Shown here: one piece after another, positions 39,534-49,400 of the stretch
Numbering within the stretch: the first letter of the stretch is position 1
Layout: each line of letters begins with the position of its first letter
Source of the DNA: Stentor roeselii
Lineage: Eukaryota; Ciliophora; Heterotrichea; Heterotrichida; Stentoridae
Direction: 5' to 3'
Assembly: GCA_006503475.1 (NCBI GenBank)
Contig: RSEH01000021.1
Span: forward strand, 124,001-188,000
Length of the DNA: 64,000 nt
Position numbers and translations under genes: made by a program
The notes under the pieces: generated by a model
What the model was told of the DNA's origin: nothing
Seen by the model: the letters and a program-made list of their open reading frames with translations, nothing else
Database searches by the model: none

Positions 39534-40430
39534 ATGGAAAATTCAAAGATTGGCGTAAGAAGCTCATCTGCAAAAATAGATAGGATTGTTTGTAAGTTGG
39601 TATGAGCCAATCAGGATATCTCTCAAGCGACTCAGCGATCACTAAAAATCGCAGACAACGAGTACTTCCGAGCCTTAAAAATCCACCAATCAACCCGAAC
39701 TCCCGCAAAAAAGTCTGAAATGCAAGAAAAAGCGATATACACAATGGACAAGTTAATCCGAGAACGTTTAAAAAAAGGTAGTTTCGGGTACAACAACTCC
39801 AAACTACTAAATCTTCAGCAAGACCTAAAAGAAAACTCCGATTTTCTAAACAACAGCTCTTCACTAATGCAGAAATTAAAGGAAGAGTCCAACGCCCGCC
39901 CTTCAGGAATGACTTACTCTGACTGGTTAAGGCAAAAAACAGCAGCTGAAAGAATAAAAAACAAACTAAAAGTAAAAATCAAAAGAGCTGAAACTGAAAA
40001 CATGCTAAAACAAGAACAAATAGATGAAGAAGTCTTTTTGGAAAATCAAGTCGCTGTCCAGAGATGGATGAAAAAAAAACAAAAGGAAGCCTTTCGGGCG
40101 AAAAAGGAAAAAAAAAAAGAAAAAAGTGAAAAAAATCGAGAAAAAAACGTGAAAAATGCACAGGGCGAAGAAGCTTATCGTAATTGGCTTCGGGAAAAGA
40201 TCAGGGAAGAATGCACTGAATATGAAAAGAAAAAGAAAGAAACGAAAGAAGAAAAGAAAAAAATCGCGCAGGACAAATTAAGAGAAGCTGAATTTAAACT
40301 CCGATGTGAGCAGGCGTATCAGGAATGGCTGGAAAAGGTGAAGGCAGGTAGGAACTGCATAAGTCGAAAAAGCAGCATCGGAAGGAAAAAACTAGGATCA
40401 GAGCAAGAATCGTATTATCTGTCGATTTAA
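39534..40430 (+). CDS. CCDC34-like coiled-coil protein, one 15-base intron
   Basis: Exons 39534-39591 and 39607-40430 are joined by the intron 39592-39606 (GTAAGTTGGTATGAG), giving 293 residues. The first ATG with TATAA before it lies in exon 1, and the downstream frame alone starts too late. After a polar N-terminus the protein is a long Lys/Glu coiled coil with evenly spaced YxxWL-type motifs: YSDWLRQK, VQRWMKKK, YRNWLREK and YQEWLEKV. This pattern is typical of CCDC34, a ciliary and sperm-flagellum protein. The tail is basic and Ser-rich. The family match is by motif pattern only. Confidence 0.65.
39592..39606 (+). other. 15-base GT-AG intron
   Basis: GTAAGTTGGTATGAG, phase 1, bringing an upstream exon with a good start into the CCDC34-like frame. 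It contains TGA in the unspliced frame and is the only one of seven introns not ending in TAG. Confidence 0.85.
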
Positions 40431-40506
40431 TAATTTAATGGAATTTTTAATGTTCACTAATTGTTGATTTAATGACTTTTCTATTATTTTCTAATTCAAG
40501 GGTACT

Positions 40507-41031
40507 TCAAAATGTTGGCTTTACTTTTAATTGTGACTTTAAATGTGACTGGCAGTTTAATATCGACCAACTCTTGACCCGTGTTACTAAAAACGACGAT
40601 AAAAACACTCTAAACAAGTAAAAAACATTTAAAACTCCAAGCAACCCACAAAAAATCAGAATAAGTATCGAGTAGACCATTCTATCTTCAAAGTTCACAA
40701 AATAATCATAAATCACTACTGAAGCCACCACTAAAAATCCCAGGGTCACCAAAAGAACTGAAAATTTCACTAAAAATTTGCATCGTTCACGGAAATCGCA
40801 AGGAAATTTCCATTCTGTGTAAGTTTTTGCTGCGATTTTAAATGTGTGCTTGCAGACCTCACAAGAAGCGTCGAATAATGCTGGAAATTTAACCAGTATC
40901 CAGGTTTTTATACAGTCTTCGTGAACGTAGGATAATGACCCTCGGCAGGCGCATGGGTGGATCATCAGACAGTCGTCACTTTGGAAGCAAATCCTGCAGA
41001 CGAATGAGTCAGTCAGGTTTAAAACTTCCAT
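40507..41031 (-). CDS. MARCH-type RING-CH E3 ubiquitin ligase
   Basis: A 174-residue membrane E3 ligase. The RING-CH finger occupies about 12-58: CRIC, CLMIHPCACRGSLSYVHEDC and CEVC give the C4HC3 order of MARCH/Doa10-family ligases. Two hydrophobic helices follow (about 85-110 and 120-145), then a basic tail. Such enzymes ubiquitinate membrane proteins in the endomembrane system. The frame extends upstream only through a TTG codon, so the first ATG (41031), 11 residues before the RING, is used. It diverges from the malonyl-CoA synthetase-like gene at 41158. Confidence 0.85.
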   Translation of the reverse strand: MEVLNLTDSFVCRICFQSDDCLMIHPCACRGSLSYVHEDCIKTWILVKFPALFDASCEVCKHTFKIAAKTYTEWKFPCDFRERCKFLVKFSVLLVTLGFLVVASVVIYDYFVNFEDRMVYSILILIFCGLLGVLNVFYLFRVFLSSFLVTRVKSWSILNCQSHLKSQLKVKPTF

Positions 41032-41157
41032 TGAAATATTAAATAGGTGGTTATTTTCCAATCATTTTTATGTTGAAGGCATGATGGATTTTAAATACAA
41101 ATAATTTACAGAATTAATTTATAGGTTTAGGAGATTGGTATTGATTAATGATGAAAT

Positions 41158-42630
41158 ATGCAAGTTATCAAGAATGCTTTTAAATATCTGAACAATTCAG
41201 CAGTTCATTGCAAAAGCCGTACATTCCACTACTCAGATCTTTTATCACACGCCTCAAAAGTATCCTCTTATCTTGATTCCCTTCCCAAATCCTCGAACAT
41301 AGTTTATCTTTCCGACCAGTCCTACGAATTCATTCCAATGCAATGGGGAATTTGGGCTTCAGGTCACATATCAGTTCCACTATGCACATCTCATCCACTA
41401 TCAGAATGGGACTACGTTCTTCAAGACAGTAAAAGTCCGGTGATCCTCTGCCAGTCCTCCTGGGTTCCAAAGATCTCATCATTATCAAAATCAAGTAAAA
41501 TTCCAATAATCCCATTCGACGACTGGACAACAGGAGACCCGATTCCTGAAGACTTCCAAAAGAAACTCTCTCTTTTAAGTCAAGACCTGCCAGCACAAAT
41601 GATCTACACTTCAGGAACAACAGGAAGGCCCAAAGGCGTGTTGACAACTCACAAGGCTCTTGCAAGCCAAGTCAATTCTTTGACATCAGCGTGGAATTGG
41701 AAGGAAAATGACCATATCCTTGAAATCCTTCCCTTGCATCATGTCCATGGAAACGTTAACATCTTGACATGTGCTTTGAATTCAGGCGCTTCAGTCACTT
41801 TTCATTCAAAGTTCGACCCTGTGCAGGTCTGGTCTTCTATTCTTGAAAGTAAGACTTCTGGTCTTTCTCTATTGATGGGAGTTCCTACTATTTACTTTAA
41901 GCTTATCCAGGACTGGAAGGGAAGATCGAAAAGTGAACAAGAGAAACTTACTGAAGCTTGCTCGAATTTAAGACTTATGGTCTGTGGGTCCATGGCTCTT
42001 CCTGAAAACACTTTGAAGGAATGGAAAGAAATTTCGGGGCATGTCTTGCTGGAAAGATATGGAATGACTGAATGTGGAATGATCTTGTCTAATCCACTTG
42101 ATGGAGAAAGGAAACCAGGATTCGTTGGAAGACCTTTGCCTGGAGTGCAGGTCAAAGTTGTCCAGGGAGAACTCAGGGTCAAGTCAGAAGGAATGTTTTT
42201 AGAGTATTTTGGAAAAAAACAAGCAACTCTTGAAACTTTTGATGAAGATGGATGGTTTCGTACTGGGGATATTGTTGAACAGGACTCACAGGGTGACTTT
42301 AAGATTTTAGGAAGAGCTTCTGTGGATATTTTAAAGGTCAGTGGATTTAAAATTTCGGCTTTGGATATTGAAAATGATCTTCTTGGTATTCCTGATGTTT
42401 TGGAAGTCGCTGTTTTGGGAATTCCTGATGAAATCACCGGACAGAAAATTGGGGTCATTTTTAAGGCGAAGAGAAATATCGGATTAGATGAAATTAAGGA
42501 ATGGAGTAGGACACGAATGGCGCATTATAAGATTCCTAAGATTAGTCTTCAGGTTTCTGAAATTCCTAGAAATCAGATGGGCAAGGTGAATAAAAAAGAA
42601 TTAGTCAAACTTTTTACTAGCCCTAATTAA
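41158..42630 (+). CDS. ACSF3: Malonyl-CoA synthetase-like acyl-CoA ligase (ACSF3 type)
   Basis: A 490-residue AMP-forming synthetase. YTSGTTGRPKG at 150-160 is the P-loop, LPLHHVHGNVN (near 195) and LMGVPTIY are typical of the malonyl/methylmalonyl-CoA synthetase branch, RYGMTECGM is the adenylate motif, and GWFRTGDI, KILGRASVDILKVSGFKIS and a terminal MGKVNKKEL complete the fold. In animals ACSF3 converts malonate to malonyl-CoA in mitochondria. No clear mitochondrial presequence is visible here, so the site is open. It is shorter than human ACSF3, mainly at the N-terminus. The antisense strand is also open for 188 codons, a shadow. Confidence 0.85.
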   Translation: MQVIKNAFKYLNNSAVHCKSRTFHYSDLLSHASKVSSYLDSLPKSSNIVYLSDQSYEFIPMQWGIWASGHISVPLCTSHPLSEWDYVLQDSKSPVILCQSSWVPKISSLSKSSKIPIIPFDDWTTGDPIPEDFQKKLSLLSQDLPAQMIYTSGTTGRPKGVLTTHKALASQVNSLTSAWNWKENDHILEILPLHHVHGNVNILTCALNSGASVTFHSKFDPVQVWSSILESKTSGLSLLMGVPTIYFKLIQDWKGRSKSEQEKLTEACSNLRLMVCGSMALPENTLKEWKEISGHVLLERYGMTECGMILSNPLDGERKPGFVGRPLPGVQVKVVQGELRVKSEGMFLEYFGKKQATLETFDEDGWFRTGDIVEQDSQGDFKILGRASVDILKVSGFKISALDIENDLLGIPDVLEVAVLGIPDEITGQKIGVIFKAKRNIGLDEIKEWSRTRMAHYKIPKISLQVSEIPRNQMGKVNKKELVKLFTSPN

Positions 42631-43019
42631 CTATTGAGTTCTAGGTTATTGGGTTGTTAAGTAGAGGGAATAATTATTTTAATTGATACCCATTCTAAAA
42701 TAAAAACAACTATAATTCTCGAATCCTTTCAAAAATATAAGTATTATAGTAAATATAATTGAATAATTAGATCATGTATTATAATTAATCTTGAAATGAT
42801 TAATCATGTTACTAATTGTAACTTAATCAAAAGACTGAAGATTTGTTAAGAGAACAAATGAAGCTCTCCATGATCATTAAGAAATCGATAAGTCAAGCTT
42901 TATATTTGTAGGAACAGGACGGATTGTGATAGGATATGTGAAAATGGTGATATTCGGCATAGCCTAATTTTATCGTTAAATTCAAATATTCAAAAGTTCC
43001 AAAGTTTTTTGATTTTGAA
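42631..43019. other. Intergenic region
   Basis: About 390 bp of AT-rich DNA with no supported frame or RNA gene. Confidence 0.5.
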
Positions 43020-43504
43020 ATGGTCAAGACAAAACGAATCCTCGCAAAAATACAAAAATTGAATCATAATACTTTTTACATTGATCATCTACTTGCATTC
43101 CAATTAAAACCAGAAGACTGGATTTTCTGCAAACTAGAAGATAATTTCTATCAAATCAATAGATCAGTGATTATTACTCATTATTCAATCAAAGAAATGC
43201 AATTATCATCGGATTTCCAATGACCAATACTAACTATTCATCATACAAAAACACAAAATTAGAATTCAAGACTTTGAGGAAAAATATTTGTTTAGTTTTA
43301 TTTATCGAAGATACTTTCAATAAATGGAATGCTAAAGACTTCTTGATTATTGAATCAAATTGAATATAACTGGCCATCAGACACTTAATAAATTTGAACC
43401 ATTATGGATGCATTACTAAGGTTCAAGAAATAAAGAATTCACAAAGAAAACAAAATTTGATTTGCAATATAGAAATTTATTATATAAAAAAATGTTTTCA
43501 TTAG
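43020..43504 (+). pseudogene. Probable decayed or split small gene
   Basis: A 67-codon frame (43020-43223) ends in TGA overlapping the ATG of a second frame at 43220. The second frame reads 47 codons to a TGA, then after another stop two codons later 44 more codons to 43501. Both parts look protein-like (PEDWIFCKLEDNFYQ; FLIIESN; LAIRHLINLNHYGCI) and have far fewer stops than random AT-rich DNA. No 15- or 16-base GT-AG intron joins them cleanly. It could be a decayed host gene or small real genes. No family is recognised. Confidence 0.35.
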
Positions 43505-44879
43505 TAACTCCTGATTGTTTGTTAGATTCTTTTTTTTCTGCAATTGACTTATATTAAAATACTATAAAGGCATATTTCTTAGTATTGTATTAGATAAACT
43601 TTACCAGCATACTTAATCATTCAAAAAAACTAGAGATTTTATAACATAATAAATTTTATTTGCTTAAAGTTTTAATCACCAAATTAATAATAATTGAGTT
43701 AACTCCAAATTGTATTCATGAATACATAAAATTTTCAATTATTTTAGGAAATTATTCAAGTCCATAATTCAATCAAAAGCTCTTCTTGGTTATACATTGA
43801 TATACATTTTGGAATACTATCTAAAGTATTTTAAATATTTGATAATATTAAAAACGATGTTGAATTCTTGAACTACCCTATGATATTAAATAATCTTTAA
43901 AAATAATTCTATTTTGATTTTGTTTCAATCTTATTAATATATTTGGGATTTTTATCTAGAATTAAGTGACCTAAATAATCTAAATTTAGGACTAGTATAT
44001 TAGTATAATTAAGAAATTATCGATTCAGCCTAGTAATTTATTTCTTTATTTAATCAGTATTATTATATTTGAAAACTCAACATTTTTAAGCAATTATATC
44101 TGTTTTTGCTCACCAATTTTCAAATCATCTTAAAAGAGGATCGAAGATTTAGAAAGGCTATTTTGTTTGTAGTTACAATATATGAGTCCTTGAATATTTA
44201 AAGCAACCATAGTTCTTCCAGATGGAGCAGTAAAGCCAAGAGGTGAAAAACTGCAAAGTGAAAGTTTAACTAAAAATTTGTTATTATGGTGTGAACTATT
44301 GATATATATCAGAATATTTTTTACAGTTTAATTGTTTTCTAGATACATGATTCTTTTTCTAGTTTACCAAATAATATGAATTTTGATATATGAGTCTAAT
44401 CAGGACTAGAATAAATATTTTTTAACTCATCAGTTTTCATTAGGGGGTAAATCGGATACTTCTATTCAAGAATAGGCTTTTGCTGATTAATCTTATTGGG
44501 GATGAGACTAAATTCTTTTATATTTGAAGCTTAAATTTGAAATTTAGATAGGATTTATGTGTAGATAATTTTCTTATTTTCTATAATCCTTTTGTGTTTA
44601 AGTGGTTGAACCTTATTAGCTTCTTGGACTTGACACTCAACTTAACTTATACAAAATAGTCAAAAGTGACTAGATAAAAGAAACCAAAAAATATAATAAT
44701 ATTTAAAAATGATGAAAAAGACTCAAAAGTCTAGTCAATAATAAACTTTTTTTCAATCAAATACCTAAAATAAATTAAAACAAAATCAGCGATAAATTCA
44801 TCATCCAAATAATCACATAAGCCTTTCAGGTGATTCAGTGAATAAATTACTGCTAAAGAGCTTAACAATCCTATCTAAA
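43505..44879. other. Long gene-free stretch
   Basis: About 1.4 kb of AT-rich DNA upstream of nothing obvious and downstream of the Rieske gene. No frame of useful length, tRNA or repeat is seen. A short protein-like phrase around 44215 may be another remnant but is too weak to annotate. Confidence 0.45.
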
Positions 44880-45644
44880 TTATTGAACTATCCAGATTCT
44901 TCTGGGTTCATAATTGTATCTCAGACCATCAACACATAGAATGTTTCCATACAATGAATGGTTTTGATATCTTAAGTTCTCCAATGCTGGACCTTGTCGG
45001 ACTCGCCCCCATTTGTCGAAGATGCTACCGTGACACATGCAAGTCCACCCTTTGTACTTGCCTACATATGGAATAGGGATACACCCTAGATGTGTGCATC
45101 GAGCACTTACTACAAGAACTTTAGAGTTTGGAGCTTCTGTGAACTTAGGTGGATGGGCAGTATCCATAAGTGAATGTTCCGGAGTACTTGCTTCATCATC
45201 CATTTCTTCCTTGGTAAACCTTCTAACAAACAAAGGATTTCCATGCCAAGAGATCTGCATGACTTCTCCAGGAGGTAGTTCTCCAATATCAAACTCCATA
45301 TACTTATCCGGGAAGTACCTGATCCATCCAGCAGTCATGGCAGCAGCCGAGCTGGCAACCCACTTCGCAAGAGTGAGCCAAATGGCAGTGACCATTGTGT
45401 TACAAATATAAATCTGCGCCTTTTTGATCTCTCCTTCATTTTCATTAAACTCTCTTGCTTCATCAAACCAATTATCAAGTTTCAGCTTGAAGTCAGTCCT
45501 ATCTAGAAAGTTCCCTGGTTTAGTAGCAGTCTCAAATAAAGGAGCTCCTTCCTCTGAATACCGACTGCCTCGATACCATTCTTCTGAAAAGCAAACCTTC
45601 GGGACTTTAACCAGGAGCTTGGAAAGTGCGACTCTGGATAACAT
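44880..45644 (-). CDS. UQCRFS1: Rieske iron-sulfur subunit of mitochondrial complex III
   Basis: A 254-residue precursor. The N-terminal 20 residues are basic and amphipathic, a probable mitochondrial presequence. A TM helix lies at about 80-105. The Rieske domain ends the protein, with CTHLGC at 183-188 and CMCHGS at 202-207 supplying the two Cys and two His ligands of the 2Fe-2S cluster plus the disulfide pair. It passes electrons from ubiquinol to cytochrome c1. The stretch between TM helix and cluster is typical of nuclear-encoded ISP. The start codon is 38 bp from the divergent gene at 45683. Confidence 0.95.
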   Translation of the reverse strand: MLSRVALSKLLVKVPKVCFSEEWYRGSRYSEEGAPLFETATKPGNFLDRTDFKLKLDNWFDEAREFNENEGEIKKAQIYICNTMVTAIWLTLAKWVASSAAAMTAGWIRYFPDKYMEFDIGELPPGEVMQISWHGNPLFVRRFTKEEMDDEASTPEHSLMDTAHPPKFTEAPNSKVLVVSARCTHLGCIPIPYVGKYKGWTCMCHGSIFDKWGRVRQGPALENLRYQNHSLYGNILCVDGLRYNYEPRRIWIVQ

Positions 45645-45682
45645 TTATTAATGGTAATGAAGACACTGCTTATGAATAATAA
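45645..45682. promoter_or_regulatory. 38-bp bidirectional promoter
   Basis: The 38 bases between the Rieske ATG and the ATG at 45683 carry ATTAATAA and AATAATAA next to the two start codons, one facing each way. Confidence 0.55.
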
Positions 45683-46237
45683 ATGATCAACACCTTTGAA
45701 GAGTTCAAAAAAGGAATAGGAAGAGTTGGAGTTAATCCTGCTGGAAATGATGATGACGTCGCTGAGTTGAAGAAAATCGTTGAGATTAAAAATTTACAGA
45801 GACTTAAACTTTTCAGGGAAAATGAAGAATTGAGGAAGAAGAGTGTTGATAAAAATTTGAATGAAATGATTGCGAAAGTTGGAGAAGAACTTAGAATGCA
45901 GATAAGGGTTAATGAACAGATTGAGGAAAGAATTGAAAGGATTATTGGAAATGGTAAAGGGAAGGGATTTACTGAAAGAGGAAAAATTACTGATGTGAAA
46001 AGTGGAAGAACTGTTATGGATAAAAGTCCTTTGAAACCGCCTAGATCGAGATGTGATAAAAAGGAAATTGAAATTTCTAATAGTCTTGCTTGTGCTATTG
46101 AAATGGCGCAGAAAAATCTGGAAAAGTGTAAAAAGGAAAAAAGAAGTGTTTCTCCTGGACTTAGTTCTACGAATTTAAGGTATTCGACTCCACCTAATCA
46201 AAGATTATTGAATCAGAGCTTGTTGTCTAATAGATAA
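45683..46237 (+). CDS. Small coiled-coil protein, unknown
   Basis: A 184-residue hydrophilic protein. Residues about 25-95 form a strong coiled coil rich in Glu, Lys and Leu. A Gly/Lys-rich linker (GNGKGKGF) follows, then a short helix near 135-150 and a Ser/Pro-rich tail with SPG and STPP phrases. No TM helix, signal or known domain. It shares a 38-bp divergent promoter with the Rieske gene, which gives only weak reason to think of mitochondrial work. Confidence 0.6.
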   Translation: MINTFEEFKKGIGRVGVNPAGNDDDVAELKKIVEIKNLQRLKLFRENEELRKKSVDKNLNEMIAKVGEELRMQIRVNEQIEERIERIIGNGKGKGFTERGKITDVKSGRTVMDKSPLKPPRSRCDKKEIEISNSLACAIEMAQKNLEKCKKEKRSVSPGLSSTNLRYSTPPNQRLLNQSLLSNR

Positions 46238-46408
46238 AAATTGTTGAGATAAATATTGTTATTCAAGATCTGATTTTTAATCTTTTTAACTGATTTAGGA
46301 TTTCTTGTGAAGTTGACAGGAAACCTTTTTTTTATTCTTTTTCTTTTCTATATTGATGATCTTGATTCGCTTTCTTCATCAATTTTTCAATTTTCTGTTC
46401 ATCAATAA

Positions 46409-49400
46409 ATGTCCATAAATCGCCTGAGATCTCACGAAGACCTCTCCGGTTACCTAGAGTTACTGGAAGACACAAACGACTACTTCGAATCAAGTTCCGA
46501 GTACCTTCCATCAATATCCGAAGACCCAACCGAGATAATCCAAGACCTTCTATCTCAGTTGTTATCAACTCGTAAAAAAGCTCAAGAAATGATAAAAATC
46601 GGAAAAAAGTTTTACAAGGTTCAAGAAGACCAAAGCAAAACTAACACCCAGTTGGTCAACGAAATCATGAGTCTTCAGTCAGACGTTAACACCCTGGCCA
46701 ACCGTCTCGCAGCCCAAAGCAAAGAAATCGACTTGAAAGACAAGCAATTCGACACAATGTCTCACGAGTTGCATGAAACAGAAAAAGAATATCGCGCACT
46801 TCTCTCTGAAGTCGATCAGCTTAGAAAAGATGTGAAAATTCTTAGAAATCGAAAACAATCACCTCAAGCAAAACAAAGAAAAAGTCTACTTAAGGTCAAT
46901 GAAGATAAAGATGAGGAAATCAGGAATCTTAAACTTCTTGTTGAAGACTTTAAAGAGGAATTATTTAGAAAAGCTGGGGAAATTAAAGAGGTTTCACAGA
47001 AAATGAAGGAAAATGAAGAGGCTTTGGTTAATGAAAGGGGGAATTTAGAGAAAACAAGGACTTTAGCGAATGGTTTTAAGAAAGAAGTGGCTCAGCTTCA
47101 GGATAAGGTTGATGAACTTGAATTTGAACTTGAAACTGAAAAAAATTCGGTTTTTCACCTGGAAAAAGAACTTATTAAGCAAAAAAATTACAATGAAAAC
47201 TTTGTAAAGGAGTATGAAAGAGAAAGAAGGGCGAGCAGCATCAGTCAATTCGGAATCAGCAATGAACTCATGACTTTTATACAAGAAGAAAACAGAAAAG
47301 ATAGAGAAAAAGAAGAAAAAAGACCTAAAAGTCCTGAAAGTCTTGACAGTGATCATGAATTGAATTCAGTCACTTTGCCGATGTATAAAAAACATGCACC
47401 GAGAATTGAAACTCTTGGGGATTGGATTGATGAGGAAAAAGATTTCGTTGATGATTTATACCCACCTCCTTTGCTTAGTAAGCAAAATACTATGTTTGTC
47501 CTTAGCTCACCTGTTGTTAACTATGATAAAAAGTTCCAGTTTCCAGGGGTCTTGGAAAATCAACTGGAAATCGAAAAATGTGAATGTTTTTCGATTCAAA
47601 ACTTCAAAAAAAGCTCAGCGAAATCGACATTTGACCTTAAAACAGTTAAAAAAAATAAAAAAGTCTTCACTTTTGATGATGATGAAATCGCTGATAATGT
47701 GACTCCTATTCAACAGTCTTCTAAACTTTGGGATTTTTTTAGAGATGAAGGAATTTCTATCTGGGCTTCCAAGAATATACTCAGATTGAGCCTTGATTTC
47801 GAAAAGACTTCATCAATTTCTTTGAAGAATAAAGGAGTTGTTTCTTTGGAGGTTTTTAAAAATTTGGATATGGTGAAAAATTCAGGAATAGTCAGGGAAA
47901 GTCAGATTGGTTTAAAGAAAAGTTTACAGGATGTAGAAATTTTTTGTTTTCCTGGGAAATTAGTGAAAAGTAGGCTTGGGTGTTGCAAATTATTCGGAAT
48001 GCAAATCGAGAGATCACGACAAGAAGTAAGTATTCAAAAAATTAAAGGATTTACGAAAAATACAAGTCTCTCACAAAAGTCCTATGAAAAAATTTGCATA
48101 AATAAAATAAAAAAATCACTTGTTATAAGCAAACCTGAAAATTCTGAACTTGAAATTAAAAGCATGAGGCAAGTCGTTACATTGAATCATTTCAAAGGAT
48201 TGAATATAAAAAAACACCCAAGTTTCCAAATGCCAAGTGAAAATTTCTCTACTAAAATACTCCCACTGCCCAAACCTCCTTTAACCATCTTCAGTTCACA
48301 ACAAACTACAATAATTCCAGACCGAAAAACAATTCTTCAAAATTTGAAAGGATTCAATAAAACGTCTAATCTTTCGCTTTCATCATTTAAAAGCTCATCA
48401 ATTGATATAAGCCCTTCAAAGCCAAATCTTTCTATATTAAGATTCGAATTAGGAATAAATGCAAGTCATCAGAAAATCGAACTTCAACCTTTTAAAGGGT
48501 TTTATTCAAAAATCAGTCCAACTTCTGTAACTGTTTCTGAATCAATAAAAATTTTACCTGCGAAAAAAACAGAACTGGAAATTTGGAGACAAGGACTTGG
48601 AATCAAGCCTAGTAAACAAGAGGTACTAATTCAAAAAATTGCAGGTTTTAGCTCAAACTATGGTAAAACTTTAACTGTTTCAGGAAGACTGATCACAGAA
48701 ATCCCACCAGTGAAAAAATCTTGTTTAGAAATATGTAGAAATGAATTTTCGGGTTTGAACATAGAAAGATCTTGGCAAGTTCTGAGTATTCAATCGTTAA
48801 AAGGCTTTAACCCTAAAACATCTCCTTCATTCGAAAGCCTATCATATGAAGTAATTCCACTGAAGCAAGCAATAGAAATCCAAACATTTCCTATTTCAAC
48901 TCATCAATCAAAGTTATCAAAACATACCAATCCTGTAATCCAAATACAAAAAAAACTTCAAGAAATGACTTTACACGTTTCAACCCCCTTCAGCATCGAA
49001 TCCAATTTGCACAGCATGAAAATTCAAGACATATCAATAACGAAAACCCTTCAAAGCCTTTCAATCCACAAACATTCATCAAAACTTCCATCAAAAAATC
49101 CTTTGAATTCAGAAAGTCAATCAATTGAAATTCTTTCACAACCAAAAGTAAAACTTTCACAAACATCAGAACTTCCGATATCCATTCATCGATCAGTTGA
49201 AATCTTAAAAATTTCTTCAAATCCTATAAAAAACCATGTTTCTAGACTAGAAACCTCTAAAAACAATCAAAATTTCTCAATACCTAAGTTACAGAAGTTT
49301 TTCTTATCAGTTTCCTGTTGTCCTGAGAGTAGTTCCTTCATCCAACCGAATAAAAAACCAAAAAATCACTTTGTATTCGAAAATTCCGTCGAAATTCATA

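Noticed and set aside
41032-41061. Ten extra residues on the MARCH-type ligase
   Set aside because: They would need a TTG start.
41892-42458. 188-codon antisense frame
   Set aside because: Shadow of the acyl-CoA ligase gene, whose catalytic motifs are all on the other strand.
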